Assembly (NCBI RefSeq): GCF_024171565.1
Contig: NZ_JALJZZ010000002.1
Span: 248,001-312,000, forward strand
Origin: Okibacterium sp. HSC-33S16
Lineage (GTDB): Bacteria > Actinomycetota > Actinomycetes > Actinomycetales > Microbacteriaceae
Reading direction: 5' to 3'
DNA length: 64,000 bases
Below, one piece after another: positions 61,353 to 64,000 of this stretch. Every line of letters begins with the position of its first letter. Position 1 is the first letter of the stretch. The notes under the pieces were generated by a model that saw only the letters and a program-made list of their open reading frames with translations, was not told the DNA's origin and searched no databases. The position numbers and the translations under genes were made by a program.

Positions 61353-64000
61353 AGATCCAGCGCCTGAAGATCGCCGGTTTCGGTCCGTATAAAGACGAAC
61401 AGAGCATCGACTTTGAACGATTCGACGACGATGGCATCTTCCTGATCACCGGCAAGACGGGCGCGGGCAAATCGAGCCTGCTCGATGCCGTGTGCTTTGC
61501 TCTGTACAGCAGTGTTCCGAGATACGACAAGACCGAAGCCAGGTTGCGCAGTGATTACTGCGAACCAGGCGACCCCACCTTCGTTGAACTTGAGTTCACG
61601 GTGAACGGCACGAGCTACCGGGTGCGCCGCTCGCCGGAGTACGAGAGGCCGAAGGCGCGCGGCACCGGCACGACTCCGCAAAAAGCGACGGCTGAACTGT
61701 CCCGCCTCACCGTCGGCGTGTGGGAAGGGATCGCAGCCCGACCGGTCGACGTTGCAACCGAACTTGACGTCATCCTCGGCCTGACGAAAGACCAGTTCCT
61801 GCAGGTCATTTTGCTTGCTCAGAACCGGTTCCAGCAGTTCCTGCTCGCGAAGAACGACGAACGGCAGGCCGTCCTGCGCACACTGTTCGGAACCAAACGG
61901 TTTGAACAGATGGAACTCGCGCTCGTTGCGCGAAGCAAGGGGCTCGCCGCCCAACTGGAGTCCTCCGCGGGCAGTCTGACAAGCCAGGCCGCGGTGGCTG
62001 CGGGGCTCGTGCAGCGTGACGCTCCCGCCGAGCCCGCTCTGGCCTGGTTCGACGAGATTCTTGAGACCCTCGCAGATGCTCATGCTGCTGCTGCCGAGGC
62101 AGCCACCGTCGCCGACGCCGAGTTCTCCACCGCTGATGCCGAGCATCGGGCGCAGCAGGATCTCCGTCGCCGCCAACTTCGGCGAGACAGCGCGCGCTCC
62201 ACGCTCGAGACATTCGAAGCGCAGACCGACGCGATCGCCGTTGACCGCGACACTCTCGCGCAGGCTCGACGAGCATCATCGGTGTGGGCGCACGTCGCCA
62301 GCCGCCGAGGGGCCGAAGCCGCGTACCGCACTGCCGTCGAGGAAGAGATCGATAAGACGCAGGCATACCTCGCGGTGGTCGGCGACACAGTGGGCATTGA
62401 CTCCGAGAGCCTGAGTTCCACCGTTGACGAACTGACCCGTTCCCTCGGCACACTCCGGGGCGTTCTCGACGACGAACGCTCGCTCGCCCGGTTGGCCGCA
62501 GAGGTCCAGCGCGCCACCGACGTGCACGCGCAGTGTGAGGCCCAGGTCACTGACGCGACCGCTCGGCTCTCTGACATTCCGGCTCAACTCGACGCCATCG
62601 CCGAGCAGCTCAGCGCCGCGAAGGTCATCGCAGCCAGCCTGCCGGAAGCCAAGGCCAAAGTCGCGCGCCTCGAAACCGCGCGAACCGCTGCCCAACGGGC
62701 GGCAACGCTTGACCGCAAACTGACCGAAGCGCGCTTCACCGAGAAAGACGCCAGTGCGGCGCACCTCGCGGCTCTGTCGCGACTCGACGAACTCTTCACC
62801 GCTCGGTTGAACGGGCACGCAGCCGAGCTCGCCGGATCGCTCGAACCCGGTGACGCCTGTGCAGTGTGCGGCTCGACCGAACACCCCAAGCTCGCTGTGT
62901 GGGACGGCGACGAGGTCACCGAGGCGGATATCACCGCTGCTCGGGCGGTTGTGGCACAACGCCGCGCCGACTTCGATGATGCGTCAATGGTCGCGTCAGA
63001 CCTCGCCACTCAACTGGCGAGCGAACACGCCCGCGCCGAGTCCAAGCCACTCGACGAGATCGACGCCGAGCTTGCCGAAGCGACGCTGACGTTGATCGAC
63101 CTGGAACCAGCTGCCGAGCAGGTCGACGTCTTCGAAGCCCGGCAGTCCGCACTGCGCATCGAACTCGAGGCGGCTCGCGACGCCGTCACCCTGCTGCGCG
63201 GCGAGCTCGAGGCCTCGGCAACTGCTGTGGCCGAGGCGAAGACTCGGCTCGCCGAAGCAACCGCCCGCGTAGCCGAGCACCGAGCCGGTTTCGACTCCGT
63301 CGCAGCCCACGCCGCTGAGCTGGAGCGACGCCTGGGTGCGGCCCGCGACCTGCATGAGGCCCTCGCGACGACCCGCACTCGCGAGGCCGCAGTCGCCTCG
63401 GCCAGCGAGACGCTCACCGCACAACTCGCGGAGAATGACTTCGCCGACGAAGCGGCCGTGGACGATGCTCGTCGTGGTGCCGCCGAAATTGCGGCTCTCG
63501 ACGCGCGCATTCGCGAGTTCGATACGGCGATAGCGTCTGCCCGGTCCACCCTCGCCGAGCCCGAGCTTGCGGATCTCCCGGTTGAACTCATCGACCTCGC
63601 TCCGGCCGAAGCACTCGTCGCGGACACTCGTGCCTCACGTGATGCGGCTCTCCAGACGGCCAGCTCACTCGCCGAACGTGTCGACCAGTTGACGCTGCTG
63701 GTGACGCGCGTGCGTGCCGAGCAGGAAGCATCCGCTCAGCTGCGCGAAGAATACGATCAGGTCCGAGCCCTCGCCAACGCCGTGCAGGGGAACGAGCCGA
63801 ACACCAAGCGGATGCGCCTGGAGACCTATGTGCTGGCCGCTCAGCTCGAGGAGATCGTAACGGCGGCCAACGCCCGCCTGTCGACGATGACGAGCGGCAG
63901 GTACACGCTGCAGCACGACGATTCGGTGCAGTACCGCAACACCCGATCGGGGCTTGGCCTCGCCATTCTCGATGAGCACACCGGTCGCGCCCGGCCGACG
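61349..64000 (+). CDS. sbcC: Exonuclease subunit SbcC (Rad50-like), 3' end missing
   Basis: 884 codons are visible and the frame is open to the window end. The start MKIQRLKIAGFGPYKDEQ is followed by Walker A GKTGAGKSS (about 35-43) and the Q-loop region ILLAQNRFQQFL. Two long Ala/Glu/Arg-rich coiled-coil arms flank a zinc hook near residue 510 (CAVCGSTEHPKL, Cys-x-x-Cys). The second arm ends in MRLETYVLAAQLEEIVTAANARLSTMTSGRYTL, leading to the C-terminal ABC half that lies outside. It is the ATPase and tether of SbcCD, transcribed with sbcD. Confidence 0.95.
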   Translation, partial: MKIQRLKIAGFGPYKDEQSIDFERFDDDGIFLITGKTGAGKSSLLDAVCFALYSSVPRYDKTEARLRSDYCEPGDPTFVELEFTVNGTSYRVRRSPEYERPKARGTGTTPQKATAELSRLTVGVWEGIAARPVDVATELDVILGLTKDQFLQVILLAQNRFQQFLLAKNDERQAVLRTLFGTKRFEQMELALVARSKGLAAQLESSAGSLTSQAAVAAGLVQRDAPAEPALAWFDEILETLADAHAAAAEAATVADAEFSTADAEHRAQQDLRRRQLRRDSARSTLETFEAQTDAIAVDRDTLAQARRASSVWAHVASRRGAEAAYRTAVEEEIDKTQAYLAVVGDTVGIDSESLSSTVDELTRSLGTLRGVLDDERSLARLAAEVQRATDVHAQCEAQVTDATARLSDIPAQLDAIAEQLSAAKVIAASLPEAKAKVARLETARTAAQRAATLDRKLTEARFTEKDASAAHLAALSRLDELFTARLNGHAAELAGSLEPGDACAVCGSTEHPKLAVWDGDEVTEADITAARAVVAQRRADFDDASMVASDLATQLASEHARAESKPLDEIDAELAEATLTLIDLEPAAEQVDVFEARQSALRIELEAARDAVTLLRGELEASATAVAEAKTRLAEATARVAEHRAGFDSVAAHAAELERRLGAARDLHEALATTRTREAAVASASETLTAQLAENDFADEAAVDDARRGAAEIAALDARIREFDTAIASARSTLAEPELADLPVELIDLAPAEALVADTRASRDAALQTASSLAERVDQLTLLVTRVRAEQEASAQLREEYDQVRALANAVQGNEPNTKRMRLETYVLAAQLEEIVTAANARLSTMTSGRYTLQHDDSVQYRNTRSGLGLAILDEHTGRARPT

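Overview
The window is 64 kb of high-GC chromosomal DNA with short intergenic gaps. It carries many actinobacterial signatures: TAnnnT -10 boxes directly upstream of start codons (leaderless genes), a DtxR/IdeR iron box, an HspR-type HAIR repeat, DesK/DesR-like two-component genes and a DUF1206 protein. An actinobacterium of the Microbacteriaceae type is the best guess; this is inference from style and gene content, with no rRNA or marker gene to settle it. I saw no tRNA, rRNA, CRISPR array, insertion sequence or prophage.

Layout. 1-10.6 kb is a carbon-source island. A minus-strand operon runs MFS transporter, DhaK-DhaL type kinase, RpiB and a TIM-family isomerase (cut by the window start), with a divergent FadR-type GntR regulator. 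It is followed by a ribose-type (CUT2) ABC importer operon with a DUF2291 protein and a divergent SMP-30 lactonase. The kinase plus two isomerases is the known set that converts erythrulose to D-erythrose 4-phosphate, so tetrose or tetritol catabolism is the leading hypothesis. The same palindrome, GTCAACCGGTTGAC-like, lies on the -35 box of both operons and ties them into one likely regulon.

10.8-24.6 kb holds mixed housekeeping genes: a DesK/DesR-like pair with a membrane protein, a COG2426-like membrane protein, a HAD phosphatase, a BCCT transporter, an SGNH hydrolase, a divergent LysR/MFS pair, an EgtC-like amidotransferase divergent from a GCS2-type ligase, and an ABC-F protein. 24.6-31.7 kb holds an ArsR-SRPBCC-DUF1801 operon with a clear autoregulatory promoter, a second SRPBCC gene, a BrkB-like protein, hydrolases, a zinc-finger protein overlapping NAD(P)HX epimerase, and a GDSL esterase. 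31.8-34.4 kb is a ClpC-type AAA+ unfoldase behind HAIR elements.

34.5-50 kb holds a Gfo/Idh plus DUF5107-TPR operon, an FHA-domain operon, a lipoprotein, and an iron-siderophore uptake locus (ATPase, two permeases, binding lipoprotein, divergent siderophore-interacting flavoprotein) around an IdeR box. A TetR gene and a SWIM-SNF2 helicase follow. 50-64 kb holds a methyltransferase, Ppx/GppA, a 1,158-residue nuclease-helicase, small enzymes, a DHA2 exporter, NAD(P)HX dehydratase (completing the repair pair), a histidine phosphatase, and sbcD-sbcC (sbcC cut by the window end). Three large DNA-processing proteins (SNF2, nuclease-helicase, SbcCD) fall in the last 18 kb.

The items most worth follow-up are the shared tetrose-type operator, the double-operator leaderless ArsR promoter, the paired HAIR elements before a Clp protein with a short middle domain and an LGF loop, and a 57-bp structured repeat found twice downstream of minus-strand genes.
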